Assembly (NCBI RefSeq): GCF_947252345.1
Contig: NZ_CAMXVC010000025.1
Span: 1-26,000, forward strand
Length of the DNA: 26,000 nt
Direction: 5' to 3'
Source: an uncultured Finegoldia sp.
GTDB lineage: Bacteria > Bacillota > Clostridia > Tissierellales > Peptoniphilaceae
Below, piece by piece: positions 8,388-16,799 of this stretch; the first letter of the stretch is position 1, and the number at the start of each line of letters is the position of its first letter. The translations under genes and the position numbers were made by a program. The notes beneath the pieces are model-generated. The model was not told the origin of the DNA. It was given only the letters and a program-made list of their open reading frames with translations, and ran no database searches.

Positions 8388-9668
8388 ATGATTAAAAGTA
8401 TAATCGCATTATTAGTTGCATTCGCAATTTGTGTAGTTATCGATCGTATGAAGAAAAAAGGTGTTTCTTTTATGATTAGAATTTTGCTTGCGACTGCTCT
8501 AGGTGCTGTGGTAGGACTTATTTTTAAAGGATATACAGATTATGTAGCAATATTTGGTAGAGTATTTTTGAGTTTGTTGCAAGCATTTGTAATTCCGCTA
8601 TTATTATTCTCGATAATCACTACAGTATCATCATTGGAAAGCACTGAAAAATTAAGGTCATTGGGTTCAAAAACAATCGGAGTTTTAGCTTTACACAATG
8701 TTTTGGCTTCTGCTGTTGCATTAATTTTAGGTAAATTGGTTAATTTAGGGGTAAATTCAAACATCAAAATGGATGTTACTGATAAGGTAAAGGAAGTTCC
8801 TCCATTTGCAGATGTATTTGTAAGTTTCTTCCCTAAAAACATTGTTGACAGTATGTTGCACACAAAAGTTGTTCCTATAGTTATCTTCGCTGTTATCATC
8901 GGAGTAACTGTATTGAAGTACGCTAAGAAAGAAGAAATCAAACCATTTTTGGATTTCGTAGAAGCTGGTAATAAAGTAATGAATAAAGTAATAGGAGAAA
9001 TAATCGAATTTACTCCATACGCTGTGCTTTCATTATTGGCTCACCAAGTTGCAACTTTGGATTTATCATTCGTTACATCATTATTATTCTTATTATTAAT
9101 GGTTTATGTAGGATGTTTCTTCCACACATTCATAACTACGACAGTGATGTTAAAATTAATGGCACATGTCAATCCATTTAAGTTCCAACGTAAATTCTTC
9201 CCAGCATGGTTATTAGGATTTACAACTCAAAGTTCATTGGGAACTTTACCAGAAAATATAAGAGAACAAGAAAAAATGGGTGTTCCAACAGAAACTGCAT
9301 CATTTGCAGCATCAATTGGTACTACATTTGGTATGCCAGGTTGTGCAGCTGTATGGAATATTTTACTAGCAGTTTTCACAATAAACGCTCTTAATATTCC
9401 ATTTACAATGACACAATATGTAATCATGGTATTTACTGCACTTCTTGCTTCTGCAGGAACAGTAGGGGTTCCAGGAACTGGTACTATGTTAAATGTAGCT
9501 TTATTTACAGCTATGGGATTGCCACTAGAAATGATTTTAGTACTAAGCCCAATCCAAGGTGTTGCTGATATGGCACGTACTTCAACTAACGTTCACGCAG
9601 GTGGTTCAACTGGCGTTCTAGTAGCAGCAATGCAAAAAGATTTAGACCTTCAAAAATACAACGCATAA
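8388..9668 (+). CDS. Dicarboxylate/amino acid:cation symporter (DAACS family)
   Basis: This 426-aa membrane protein belongs to the glutamate/dicarboxylate/cystine symporter family, which imports substrate with Na+ or H+. Hallmarks are the hairpin-1 serine stretch TTQSSLGTLPENI, the GTTFGMPGCAAVWN segment in place of the common NMDG region, and the C-terminal hairpin-2 and helix region AGTVGVPGTGTM then GVADMARTSTNVHAG. The absence of the classic NMDGT motif and the QSSLGTLP form resemble TcyP-like cystine/amino-acid carriers more than glutamate carriers, but I would not fix the substrate. ATG 8388 has AAAGGAGA about eight bases upstream; a longer open frame begins at 8325 but has no binding site. 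The gene stands alone and ends at a bidirectional terminator. Confidence 0.88.
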   Translation: MIKSIIALLVAFAICVVIDRMKKKGVSFMIRILLATALGAVVGLIFKGYTDYVAIFGRVFLSLLQAFVIPLLLFSIITTVSSLESTEKLRSLGSKTIGVLALHNVLASAVALILGKLVNLGVNSNIKMDVTDKVKEVPPFADVFVSFFPKNIVDSMLHTKVVPIVIFAVIIGVTVLKYAKKEEIKPFLDFVEAGNKVMNKVIGEIIEFTPYAVLSLLAHQVATLDLSFVTSLLFLLLMVYVGCFFHTFITTTVMLKLMAHVNPFKFQRKFFPAWLLGFTTQSSLGTLPENIREQEKMGVPTETASFAASIGTTFGMPGCAAVWNILLAVFTINALNIPFTMTQYVIMVFTALLASAGTVGVPGTGTMLNVALFTAMGLPLEMILVLSPIQGVADMARTSTNVHAGGSTGVLVAAMQKDLDLQKYNA

Positions 9669-9673
9669 TAAAA

Positions 9674-9725
9674 ACACAACAAAAAGAAGTAGATTCTATT
9701 ATAGAAACTACTTCTTTTTTTGTGT
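9674..9725. terminator. Bidirectional terminator between converging genes
   Basis: AGAAGTAG (9685-9692) pairs with CTACTTCT (9708-9715). The flanking A run on the left and T run on the right give U-tracts on both strands, and outer ACACAA/TTGTGT bases extend the pairing. It serves the symporter on + and the hydrolase gene on -. Confidence 0.8.
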
Positions 9726-9729
9726 AAAA

Positions 9730-10659
9730 TTATATTTTTTTAAATTCCAATTTGTTTTCAAAATAATATGAGAACACCTCGTCCTCGTTTTTTATGTCAT
9801 CAAAGTCTATCTTATAAATCTGTGTGTTGGTGTGCGTTCTGACAGCCATAGAGGCTGTTTGTGTGTCGAATGCACTGATGTAGCGAGTAAATGTATAGTA
9901 ATCGTGAACATCGTTTTTAAAAAAGCCTTCAGTGATTTTAAGAGGCTCTAATATGCTGAATGCAGATGAGTAAGCTTCGTTTACATTGTTGGCCTTCTTG
10001 TGAGTGGACAAAATGTATTTTGCCCTTATAAACCTACTCACAGGGTCATACGCTCCTGTCAAATCTTTTATTTGGTTGAATTTGGATAAATCACCGATTG
10101 ATTTCTCATATCTTTTCAAATGGGTAGAATATTTCGGAGAATTGGTCATAACTTTTGGATTATCTCCACAAGCTATCAGCTTGTTGTCCTTGTATTCCAG
10201 AATTGTAGATTTTCCAGTTCTGTCGACAAACATAAAGTGGAAATCAGGGCATATTACAGAATTTCCATCGACATCCTTGTTTGAAAGGTGAATATTGTCC
10301 AAATCCTCGACAAGTTCACAGACACTCTTGTAGTTTGCGAGAGCGTAATTCATAAAATCAAGCGAATTGGTGTTGATTTTGCCTTCAATCGGATGATGAC
10401 TGAATAGATTATTGGCGATGAACATATTTGTGCAACCACACAATCCATATTCATTGACACCGTCTTTGATTGGGTATTTATTGTTGAAACACATTCCCAT
10501 CATTTTGTATTTTGAAATCATAGGCTTGTGATACAAATCATCTGCGTAGTGAAAGCCACGAGGGATGTAGATGAAGTTGTAGTTGAGTGGTACCTCAAAA
10601 TCGAGCGTACGGGCCATCACAGAGCCTTGTGGATAGTCCACAATAACAGTTGTACACAT
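9730..10659 (-). CDS. Choloylglycine hydrolase / penicillin V acylase family Ntn hydrolase
   Basis: This 309-aa linear-amide C-N hydrolase is of the C59 family. After removal of Met, Cys2 becomes the N-terminal nucleophile (MCTTV). Other expected active-site residues are visible: Arg17 and Asp20 (ARTLD), Asn78 (CTNMF), Asn173 (MTNSP) and Arg209 (SRFIR). I chose the ATG at 10659 because the mechanism needs Cys at position 2; an upstream TTG in frame at 10671 would bury it. The ATG is one base after the murC stop codon, with no good binding site, so translation likely depends on murC. Members cleave conjugated bile acids, penicillin V or acyl-homoserine lactones; the substrate cannot be decided here. 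There is no signal peptide, so it is probably cytosolic. Confidence 0.85.
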   Translation of the reverse strand: MCTTVIVDYPQGSVMARTLDFEVPLNYNFIYIPRGFHYADDLYHKPMISKYKMMGMCFNNKYPIKDGVNEYGLCGCTNMFIANNLFSHHPIEGKINTNSLDFMNYALANYKSVCELVEDLDNIHLSNKDVDGNSVICPDFHFMFVDRTGKSTILEYKDNKLIACGDNPKVMTNSPKYSTHLKRYEKSIGDLSKFNQIKDLTGAYDPVSRFIRAKYILSTHKKANNVNEAYSSAFSILEPLKITEGFFKNDVHDYYTFTRYISAFDTQTASMAVRTHTNTQIYKIDFDDIKNEDEVFSYYFENKLEFKKI

Positions 10660-10660
10660 A

Positions 10661-12046
10661 TTATTCAACAATCATTTTGGCAAGCACATCTGGATTTCCA
10701 CAACCAGTTGTGATAACCAAATCATTTTCTTTGACATTTGCCCTCAAATAATCACGAGCTTCTTCAAAAGTCTTGTAGTATTTGGCATTGACACCATTTT
10801 GAACGAGTTTTTCCACCAAATCCGTTGAGTGAATACTGCTGTCAAATTTTTCCCTTGCAGCGTAGATTTCAGTGACGATAACCTCATCGCAATCGTAGAA
10901 GGCATTGGCGAAATCATTCAACAACATTTTAGTCCTAGAATAAGTGTGTGGTTGGAAAACACAGTAGAATTTGCCTTTTTTGTGTTCATTCAACGCCATT
11001 AACGTGTTTTTGATTTCAGTAGGGTGGTGACCATAATCAGTCTTAACCTCACAACCGTGATAAAATCCAACAGTTTCCATTCTTCTGTGAAGGTTATGAT
11101 ATTCTTTGATATTCTTTCTAATAGTTTCGATGTCAATGTGGAACTCATAGCAGGCCACAATAGCTGCAACAGCATCGTAGACATTGTGTCTTCCAATTAT
11201 TGACAAGCTAAATTGCTCATCCTTGTCAAACCTTTTTGACGACACAACAAAAGAAGGATTACCCTTTTCATTGAAGGTAATATCTTTTATATTGTAATCG
11301 GCTTTTTCGTTCTCAATTCCAAAAGTAATAATTTCACCTTTAATATGAGACAATAGAGGTTCGCAATTTTTGTCGTCGATGTTTATAATTGCCTTTGAAT
11401 TTTCGTCCAAATTTTTCATATATCCAATGAAAGTGGCAACAATATGGTTCAAATCCTTGTAGAAATCAAGATGGTCTTCATCAATATTTAGAATGATTGC
11501 CATTGAAGGGTAGTAATTCAAAATATTTGCCTTGTATTCACACGCTTCAGTAAGCATATACTCGCTGTTACCACAGTGAACATTGCCTTGAATTTCGTCC
11601 AATTTTCCGCCCAATAGTATAGATGGGTCAACATTAGCAGCCAGCAAAATCTTAGAAATCATAGACGTAGTAGTCGATTTCCCGTGAGAGCCACTGACAC
11701 CGATGGAATATTTGTAATTTCTCATCAAAGCTCCCAAGAAAACACCACGACTTACAACATCGCAGCCACACTCACGAGCAGCAATCAATTCTTCGTTGTC
11801 ATCCAAAATTGCATCAGTGTAGATGATTAAATCAGGATTTTTAATATTTTCTTTTTTTTGACCGATAAAAATTTCAATTCCAAGACTCCTAAGGTGTTGT
11901 GTCTCGTCAGATTCTTCTCGGTCACTACCAGAAATTTTGTAACCATAATGATTCAATAATTCAGCGATACCACTCATAGAAATACCACCGATTCCGATGA
12001 AGTGGATGTATTTATATTTGTGTTCTTCTATATTAAAATTAAACAT
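10661..12046 (-). CDS. murC: UDP-N-acetylmuramate--L-alanine ligase
   Basis: This 461-aa Mur ligase adds L-alanine to UDP-MurNAc using ATP, the first peptide step of peptidoglycan synthesis. The N-terminal UDP-binding loop is FIGIGGISMSGIAELL (16-31). The ATP P-loop is GVSGSHGKSTT (116-126), with Ser where many family members have Thr. Later motifs include ILNIDEDHLDFY, YHNLHRRME and TDYGHHPTEI, the last characteristic of MurC. ATG 12046 has AAGGAGG (12051-12057) upstream; a TTG at 12064 is also in frame but lies upstream of that site. It is the first gene of a two-gene unit with the Ntn hydrolase, transcribed away from the kinase gene at 12188. Confidence 0.96.
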   Translation of the reverse strand: MFNFNIEEHKYKYIHFIGIGGISMSGIAELLNHYGYKISGSDREESDETQHLRSLGIEIFIGQKKENIKNPDLIIYTDAILDDNEELIAARECGCDVVSRGVFLGALMRNYKYSIGVSGSHGKSTTTSMISKILLAANVDPSILLGGKLDEIQGNVHCGNSEYMLTEACEYKANILNYYPSMAIILNIDEDHLDFYKDLNHIVATFIGYMKNLDENSKAIINIDDKNCEPLLSHIKGEIITFGIENEKADYNIKDITFNEKGNPSFVVSSKRFDKDEQFSLSIIGRHNVYDAVAAIVACYEFHIDIETIRKNIKEYHNLHRRMETVGFYHGCEVKTDYGHHPTEIKNTLMALNEHKKGKFYCVFQPHTYSRTKMLLNDFANAFYDCDEVIVTEIYAAREKFDSSIHSTDLVEKLVQNGVNAKYYKTFEEARDYLRANVKENDLVITTGCGNPDVLAKMIVE

Positions 12047-12068
12047 ATTGCCTCCTTGTAACAAACTT

Positions 12069-12077
12069 ATTATACCA
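12069..12077 (-). promoter_or_regulatory. Extended -10 promoter of murC
   Basis: On the minus strand TGG-TATAAT (12077 to 12069) lies 22 bases before the murC ATG. There is no recognisable -35 box. The perfect hexamer with TG extension supports the call. Confidence 0.55.
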
Positions 12078-12162
12078 CAAAAAATACCGAAAATTTGAGG
12101 TTTTAAGATAACAAATTTTTACAAAAATTCAAAGATTTTTATATCGATAATATCAGCATTAG

Positions 12163-12171
12163 TGTTATAAT
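12163..12171 (+). promoter_or_regulatory. Extended -10 promoter of the kinase gene
   Basis: TGT-TATAAT at 12163-12171 ends 16 bases before the ATG at 12188, so the mRNA leader must be very short. GAGGG at 12178-12182 is the binding site. Confidence 0.55.
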
Positions 12172-12187
12172 TAGAAAGAGGGAAAAA

Positions 12188-12973
12188 ATGAAAGATATAT
12201 TATTAATAAACGATATGCCAGGATACGGAAGAGTCGCACTGAGTTGTATGATTCCTGTCTTATCTAACAAAGGAAAAAGTGTTTTTAATTTACCGACAGC
12301 AGTAGTTAGCAACACTCTCGATTATGGAAAATTCGCAATACTCGATACAACAGAATATATGAAACAAGCGACAAAAGTGTGGGAAGAATTGGATTTTAGT
12401 TTTGATTTGATAGCTACAGGATTTTTGAACAGCCTAGAACAAGTTGATATAATAAAAAATTTTATTTCAAAACAAAAAAACAATCCCGATATTATCATCG
12501 ACCCAATAATGGCAGACAATGGCAAACTCTACAACGGCTTAGATGAAAAAAACATAGAAAATTTTAGAAAATTAATAGACATTGCCACAGTTATCATTCC
12601 AAACGAAACAGAAGCTAGAATGATTTCAGATATGATCAACGCTCCAATAAAAAAAGTCGCAGAAAAACTCATTCAAATGGGTGCGAAATACGTCGTTATA
12701 ACAAGCGTAGAAGAAGATGGTGAGCATTTTGTGTTGTGTATGGACGAAAAACTACAATTTGACAAAATTCACTACGAATACATCGACACATCTTATGCGG
12801 GAACAGGGGATTTGTTCTCAGCTTTATTTATAAGTCAATACACAGAAAACAAATCTATTTTTGATTGTGCAAAGTATGCAAGCTTAAAGACAACACAATT
12901 ATTGAAACTTTCGTTGGATATTGATGACAAGGCTAGAGGACTTCCAATTGAGAGATTTATCGATATTTTATAG
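12188..12973 (+). CDS. Pyridoxal/pyridoxamine kinase (PfkB/ribokinase-like)
   Basis: This 261-aa kinase probably phosphorylates pyridoxal or pyridoxamine to salvage vitamin B6. The N-terminus INDMPGYGRVAL (7-18) is the typical start of PdxY/PdxK-like kinases. The anion-hole/catalytic motif AGTGDLF (204-210) includes the base Asp208. DPIMADNGKLYNG (105-117) is another marker of the pyridoxal kinase group. The product may supply PLP to SelA and other enzymes, but that is only a general link. It is transcribed divergently from murC. A hydroxymethylpyrimidine kinase is the main alternative; the DPIMADNGKLY and INDMPGYGR stretches favour pyridoxal kinase. Confidence 0.85.
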   Translation: MKDILLINDMPGYGRVALSCMIPVLSNKGKSVFNLPTAVVSNTLDYGKFAILDTTEYMKQATKVWEELDFSFDLIATGFLNSLEQVDIIKNFISKQKNNPDIIIDPIMADNGKLYNGLDEKNIENFRKLIDIATVIIPNETEARMISDMINAPIKKVAEKLIQMGAKYVVITSVEEDGEHFVLCMDEKLQFDKIHYEYIDTSYAGTGDLFSALFISQYTENKSIFDCAKYASLKTTQLLKLSLDIDDKARGLPIERFIDIL

Positions 12974-13013
12974 CTCGACGGCAAATAATTATTTTAATAT
13001 CTGTATTATTACA

Positions 13014-13042
13014 TTGTAAACTTAGATTTCAATTGTTATAAT
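13014..13042 (+). promoter_or_regulatory. Promoter of the YitT-family gene
   Basis: TTGTAA (13014-13019), a 17-base spacer and TATAAT (13037-13042) preceded by TGT form a strong promoter with an extended -10. The ATG follows 29 bases later, with AGGGGG at 13061-13066 as the binding site. Confidence 0.7.
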
Positions 13043-13071
13043 GATATTGCATCAATGGTTAGGGGGATAAT

Positions 13072-13944
13072 ATGATTGATTTAGAAGCCTTGGAGAGGAA
13101 AAACAAAAGAAAAAGCGTAATAATGATAGCGATTGGAGTATTGATGATAGCTATTGGAATACATTTCTTTTTAGCTCCAAACAAAATGTCCCTTGGTGGG
13201 GCAGCGGGAATGGCTATAGTAATAGGAAACTTCATACCAATATCTACAGGACCGATACTTATAATAATCAACACGATACTTTTTATAATAGGATTTATAA
13301 TGCTGGGAAAAGCTTTTGGTTTGAAAACAATAATTTGTGCAATCGGACTTAGCGTTATCGTATGGATAATGGATATTTTCATTCCAGTAAAGAAACCGTT
13401 GTTCGATGGCAAAATGATTCAACTGGTAGCGGCAGTAATGGTTTATGGAACAGGAGTTGGAATTGTACTCAACAACTACGCATCCACTGGAGGTTCAGAT
13501 ATATTTGCAAAAATTTTGAACAAATACCTCGGAATAGAACTTGGAAAAGGATGTTTAATTGTAGATTTTCTGATAACACTATCGGCGTGGTATGCTTACG
13601 GAACTGAAATCGCAATTTATTCACTCGTCGGCACTGTTATGAACGGAATAATAATTGATTTGACAATTAATGGTATGAATACTTCCAAATTATGCACAAT
13701 AACAACATCAAAACCCGATGAGGTATGTAAATTTTTGGTTGACAATTTGACAAGGTCAGCAAATATTTACACGGCAAAAGGCGCATATTCTGGAATGGAA
13801 AAACAAATCGTACAAACCGTAGTCAACAACAGAGATTTTATAATGTTAAAAAAATATATCCAAACAATAGACCCATTGGCATTCGTAATAGTATGCAATG
13901 CAAGTGAAACTTACGGTTGGAGATGGAGAAATATAATAGAATAA
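13072..13944 (+). CDS. YitT-family membrane protein with C-terminal DUF2179 domain
   Basis: This 290-aa protein has about five or six hydrophobic helices in residues 15-205 and a soluble C-terminal domain (about 210-285). The order matches the YitT family, a set of Firmicute membrane proteins of unknown function. Signature stretches are FLAPNKMSLGGAAGMAIV near 32-50, NNYASTGGSDIFAKIL near 139-155, and the C-terminal YTAKGAYSGMEKQIVQTVV followed by IQTIDPLAFVIVCNASETYG, typical of DUF2179. The gene has its own promoter and terminator. No function can be inferred from its neighbours. Confidence 0.88.
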   Translation: MIDLEALERKNKRKSVIMIAIGVLMIAIGIHFFLAPNKMSLGGAAGMAIVIGNFIPISTGPILIIINTILFIIGFIMLGKAFGLKTIICAIGLSVIVWIMDIFIPVKKPLFDGKMIQLVAAVMVYGTGVGIVLNNYASTGGSDIFAKILNKYLGIELGKGCLIVDFLITLSAWYAYGTEIAIYSLVGTVMNGIIIDLTINGMNTSKLCTITTSKPDEVCKFLVDNLTRSANIYTAKGAYSGMEKQIVQTVVNNRDFIMLKKYIQTIDPLAFVIVCNASETYGWRWRNIIE

Positions 13945-13958
13945 AAATTATAAAAATG

Positions 13959-14002
13959 AGATTATAAATTTTAGCATCAGCTGAGATTTATAATCTTTTT
14001 TT
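13959..14002 (+). terminator. Rho-independent terminator after the YitT-family gene
   Basis: AGATTATAAAT (13959-13969) pairs perfectly with ATTTATAATCT (13986-13996), followed by T residues to 14002. The loop contains the self-complementary TCAGCTGA, which may form a small inner hairpin. Confidence 0.75.
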
Positions 14003-14013
14003 ATTTATAAAAC

Positions 14014-14047
14014 AAAAAAAGATGTGTGGCTAACCACACATCTTTTT
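14014..14047 (-). terminator. Terminator of the glycine reductase operon
   Basis: GATGTGTGG (14021-14029), loop CTAA and CCACACATC (14034-14042) make a perfect 9-bp stem. The A run at 14014-14020 becomes a U-tract on the minus strand, just after the grdD stop codon at 14061. T residues on the other side make it usable in both directions. Confidence 0.85.
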
Positions 14048-14060
14048 AAAAGCCTATAGA

Positions 14061-15206
14061 TTACTCTATAAAACCATTTTGTCTTAGTATATTTGATGCC
14101 TTGTCTAAGTTTGCATCTGATACTTGAACGATAGGACCAGTACAGCCCATACCGCTTTCAGCGTATATGTTTTCTTTCCATAATGCTTGAACAGCATCTT
14201 CAATTTCAAGAATATCAATACCTGAAATTGTAGCAGATACTACTTCTTTATCTGGCATTTTAACTTCTTCTGCAGCTTCTTTTGGAGCTTCTTTCTTAGT
14301 TAATGAGTCTAAGATTGCTGAGAAACCAGAAGAGTTAGCTTGTTTGTAAATAGCTTTTTTATTTTTATCAATTCCACCAGCTACAGTTTGGTAAGCATAT
14401 TTTAAAGCATTTGCAACTACAGGAGCACCTGAAGCACGAGATACTATAAATATGTTTCTTTCATAGCCTTCACCGATACCAGGACCATATCCGAAACCAG
14501 TTGTTTCGTAATTTCCACCAGATGTGAATGAGCCGAACATCTTCATCAACAAGTTACCTGTTAATGAATCAGTAACCATTACATCACAGCTTCCCATAAG
14601 AAGGTCGTTACCTCTCATTACGATACCACCGTCAGCTCTTTGGCTTTCAGCAAATTCGATATCGAATCCGTTATCTTTGAAGTGTTTCAAAGCTTTTTCT
14701 ACTTGTCTTGCACCATCGATGTTCAAAATACCAACTGTTGGTTTTGCAATACCGCAAGATTTAGCAGCGATAATACCTGCAACTGCATTTCTTACCATTG
14801 CTTTAGTTCTTTCAGTATCGCTAGTTCCTGTTGTAGTAGCTAAGAACATTTCTTTGCCGTGACCAGGAGTGTATACTCTACCAACTGTTGAAACACCGAT
14901 AGGGAAGTTGTAGTGAAGTGTAACGCAAGCTTGAATTTCACCATTGTCTAGCAATTCTTCCATCTTCTTGTACATATCTTCATCGTTATCAACTTCATAA
15001 GTTTCATGTTCGTCATCAACTTTTTCACCGATAACAACTACTTCAAAAAGATCAGATTTTGCTAATTCAATAGCTTTTTTCATATTTTCAACGCCGTGTT
15101 CACTACCTAAAGTAGTAAGACCGATTTTTATTTTCTTACCAAATTTTCCGCTTTCGATAGCTTCAGATATTTCAAGAAATACTTCGGAAATTTTTTTGTT
15201 ATCCAT
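14061..15206 (-). CDS. grdD: Glycine reductase component C, subunit alpha
   Basis: This 381-aa protein works with GrdC to release acetyl phosphate from the acetyl-enzyme, after the carboxymethyl-selenoether of GrdA is converted to a thioester on component C. The protein resembles phosphate acyltransferases (LTTLGSEHGVENMKKAIELAK near 30-50, and SLTGNLLMKMFGSF). Cys94 (IQACVTLHY) and Cys355 (GMGCTGPIV) lie where two functionally important cysteines are known in the Eubacterium acidaminophilum protein, shifted by four residues. A low-complexity charged linker (KKEAPKEAAEEVKMPDKE) precedes the C-terminal part. GAGG sits eight bases before the ATG, and the gene starts ten bases after grdC. It is the last gene of the operon. 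Confidence 0.95.
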   Translation of the reverse strand: MDNKKISEVFLEISEAIESGKFGKKIKIGLTTLGSEHGVENMKKAIELAKSDLFEVVVIGEKVDDEHETYEVDNDEDMYKKMEELLDNGEIQACVTLHYNFPIGVSTVGRVYTPGHGKEMFLATTTGTSDTERTKAMVRNAVAGIIAAKSCGIAKPTVGILNIDGARQVEKALKHFKDNGFDIEFAESQRADGGIVMRGNDLLMGSCDVMVTDSLTGNLLMKMFGSFTSGGNYETTGFGYGPGIGEGYERNIFIVSRASGAPVVANALKYAYQTVAGGIDKNKKAIYKQANSSGFSAILDSLTKKEAPKEAAEEVKMPDKEVVSATISGIDILEIEDAVQALWKENIYAESGMGCTGPIVQVSDANLDKASNILRQNGFIE

Positions 15207-15216
15207 GTCTACACCT

Positions 15217-16764
15217 CTATTCTGCTAAAAGATTTTCAGCTAGTTTTCTCATGGATTCTGCGATTACTTTCTTAATTTGATCCTTTTCTGATTCAGATGA
15301 AACTGATGATTCATCTTCCATTTTTCCATCATTTCTTTCCATAACGATAGATACACCATCAAATAAGTTAGTCATTCTACCTAGGAACAAACTACCTTTA
15401 CCAACGAACATTACTCTGTTGTAATCTCCTTCAGTTAAATCTTTGATAGCGTGTCCTGCATAAGGAATACCAGATGGGATGTGTCCTTGTGTTGGAGCCC
15501 AACCAACTAAGCCTTTATCAGTGATGAAGTTAGCTAATTCTTTTCTGTCGAGAACTCCTTGTTTAACAGCAAGGGCAGCAATCATTTTATAGTTAGCTTC
15601 AGGAACATTTCCAGCTCCAGCAGGTTTAGTGATATCAGGGTTTTGCATTTCTACAGAATATTTATCTACATCAGTAATCTTAAGACCATTAGCTTCTAAT
15701 GATTCAGATACTAAGCTTGAGATAACTGCTTGTGGTGAAGAACCAGTCTTAACAGTGTGACGTCCTACGATGTCAGTTCTTAATACTGGATGAACTCCAT
15801 CATTTTCTGAAATTAAAATTGCAAATCCACCAACTACGTCTTCAAGAACAGGGAAGCCCTTTTTAACGTGGTCTTTAGCGTTCATACCTAATTTTGCAGT
15901 TGAACCACCTGCTACTACCATTACGTTTTTATAAACACCAGATTTAACTAAAGCACTTGCTTCGATTAAAGAGTGGATAGGTGCTGCACAGAATCCTCTT
16001 GTATCAGAACCAGTTGCATTTTGCAATCCAACAACTTCTGCGATAGATTTAGCAAAGTTACCGCCACCTCTTTGGTTAACGTCTCCGCAAGCTTCTTCTG
16101 AACATTCGATTACATAATCAATGTCGTCTCTGTTAATGTTGTTCTTAGTAACTAATTCAACAGCTGCAAGTACACCTGAAGCTTTTACTACTAAGTTTTC
16201 AAACATTGTATGAGCAGATAAGTTTACATCGATATCGTGAGCAGCTTTAATATAACCACAAACTTTTCCGTCATGATATAAAGCTTCTGCCATATGAGTG
16301 TCGAATAATTCTTGGGCATTTGAAATGTCTGAACCTTTTAAGTGAGAAAAATATGGTTCCAAAATTGGATATTCTTCTTCGATTACTGGTTTAATTTCGT
16401 TTACAAATTCTTCAGAAAGTTTTACAAGGTCAAATGCATCACTCATTTGTAACAAAGCGATGAATACGTCTTGTTTTACGATTTTACCAAGTTTACCATC
16501 AGCTTTACCTTCTTCATAAGTGTGATTAGTAAATGGCATTTCGTAATTTTCAAGTTCTTGAGGTGCAACATTTCCTATATAAACTTGGTTAGGAAGGTAT
16601 TTTACAACCTCATCAAAACTTCTAATGTGTTTTCCAACTTCTTTTAAGAATTCAGAATCTGGGTTTACAACTCTTTCAGTTTGACATGTTGATCCGTTTT
16701 GGATAATCATATCAGGAGTGTTGACTAATACATAGCCAGCTCCCTTTAATACTGGAAAATTCAT
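15217..16764 (-). CDS. grdC: Glycine reductase component C, subunit beta
   Basis: This 515-aa subunit is related to FabH-type ketoacyl synthases. With GrdD it forms component C, which converts the carboxymethyl group on GrdA to acetyl phosphate. The N-terminus (FPVLKGAGYVLVNTPDMI) matches known GrdC proteins. The likely acyl-accepting cysteine is Cys259 in the segment DTRGFCAAP, followed by VMVVAGGSTAKLGMN and the C-terminal GWAPTQGHIPSGIPYAGHAI. The C-terminus is highly charged (about residues 485-515). The nearest GGAG is about twelve bases before the ATG, longer than for its neighbours, so expression may lean on grdB read-through or coupling. Confidence 0.95.
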   Translation of the reverse strand: MNFPVLKGAGYVLVNTPDMIIQNGSTCQTERVVNPDSEFLKEVGKHIRSFDEVVKYLPNQVYIGNVAPQELENYEMPFTNHTYEEGKADGKLGKIVKQDVFIALLQMSDAFDLVKLSEEFVNEIKPVIEEEYPILEPYFSHLKGSDISNAQELFDTHMAEALYHDGKVCGYIKAAHDIDVNLSAHTMFENLVVKASGVLAAVELVTKNNINRDDIDYVIECSEEACGDVNQRGGGNFAKSIAEVVGLQNATGSDTRGFCAAPIHSLIEASALVKSGVYKNVMVVAGGSTAKLGMNAKDHVKKGFPVLEDVVGGFAILISENDGVHPVLRTDIVGRHTVKTGSSPQAVISSLVSESLEANGLKITDVDKYSVEMQNPDITKPAGAGNVPEANYKMIAALAVKQGVLDRKELANFITDKGLVGWAPTQGHIPSGIPYAGHAIKDLTEGDYNRVMFVGKGSLFLGRMTNLFDGVSIVMERNDGKMEDESSVSSESEKDQIKKVIAESMRKLAENLLAE

Positions 16765-16799
16765 CTGTTAACTATTCTCCTTTATTATTTATATTTGAA

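Noticed and set aside
13362..13607. Frame-shifted and antisense ORFs inside genes (for example within the YitT, MATE and gltX genes)
   Set aside because: They lack ribosome binding sites and family motifs and overlap strongly supported genes.
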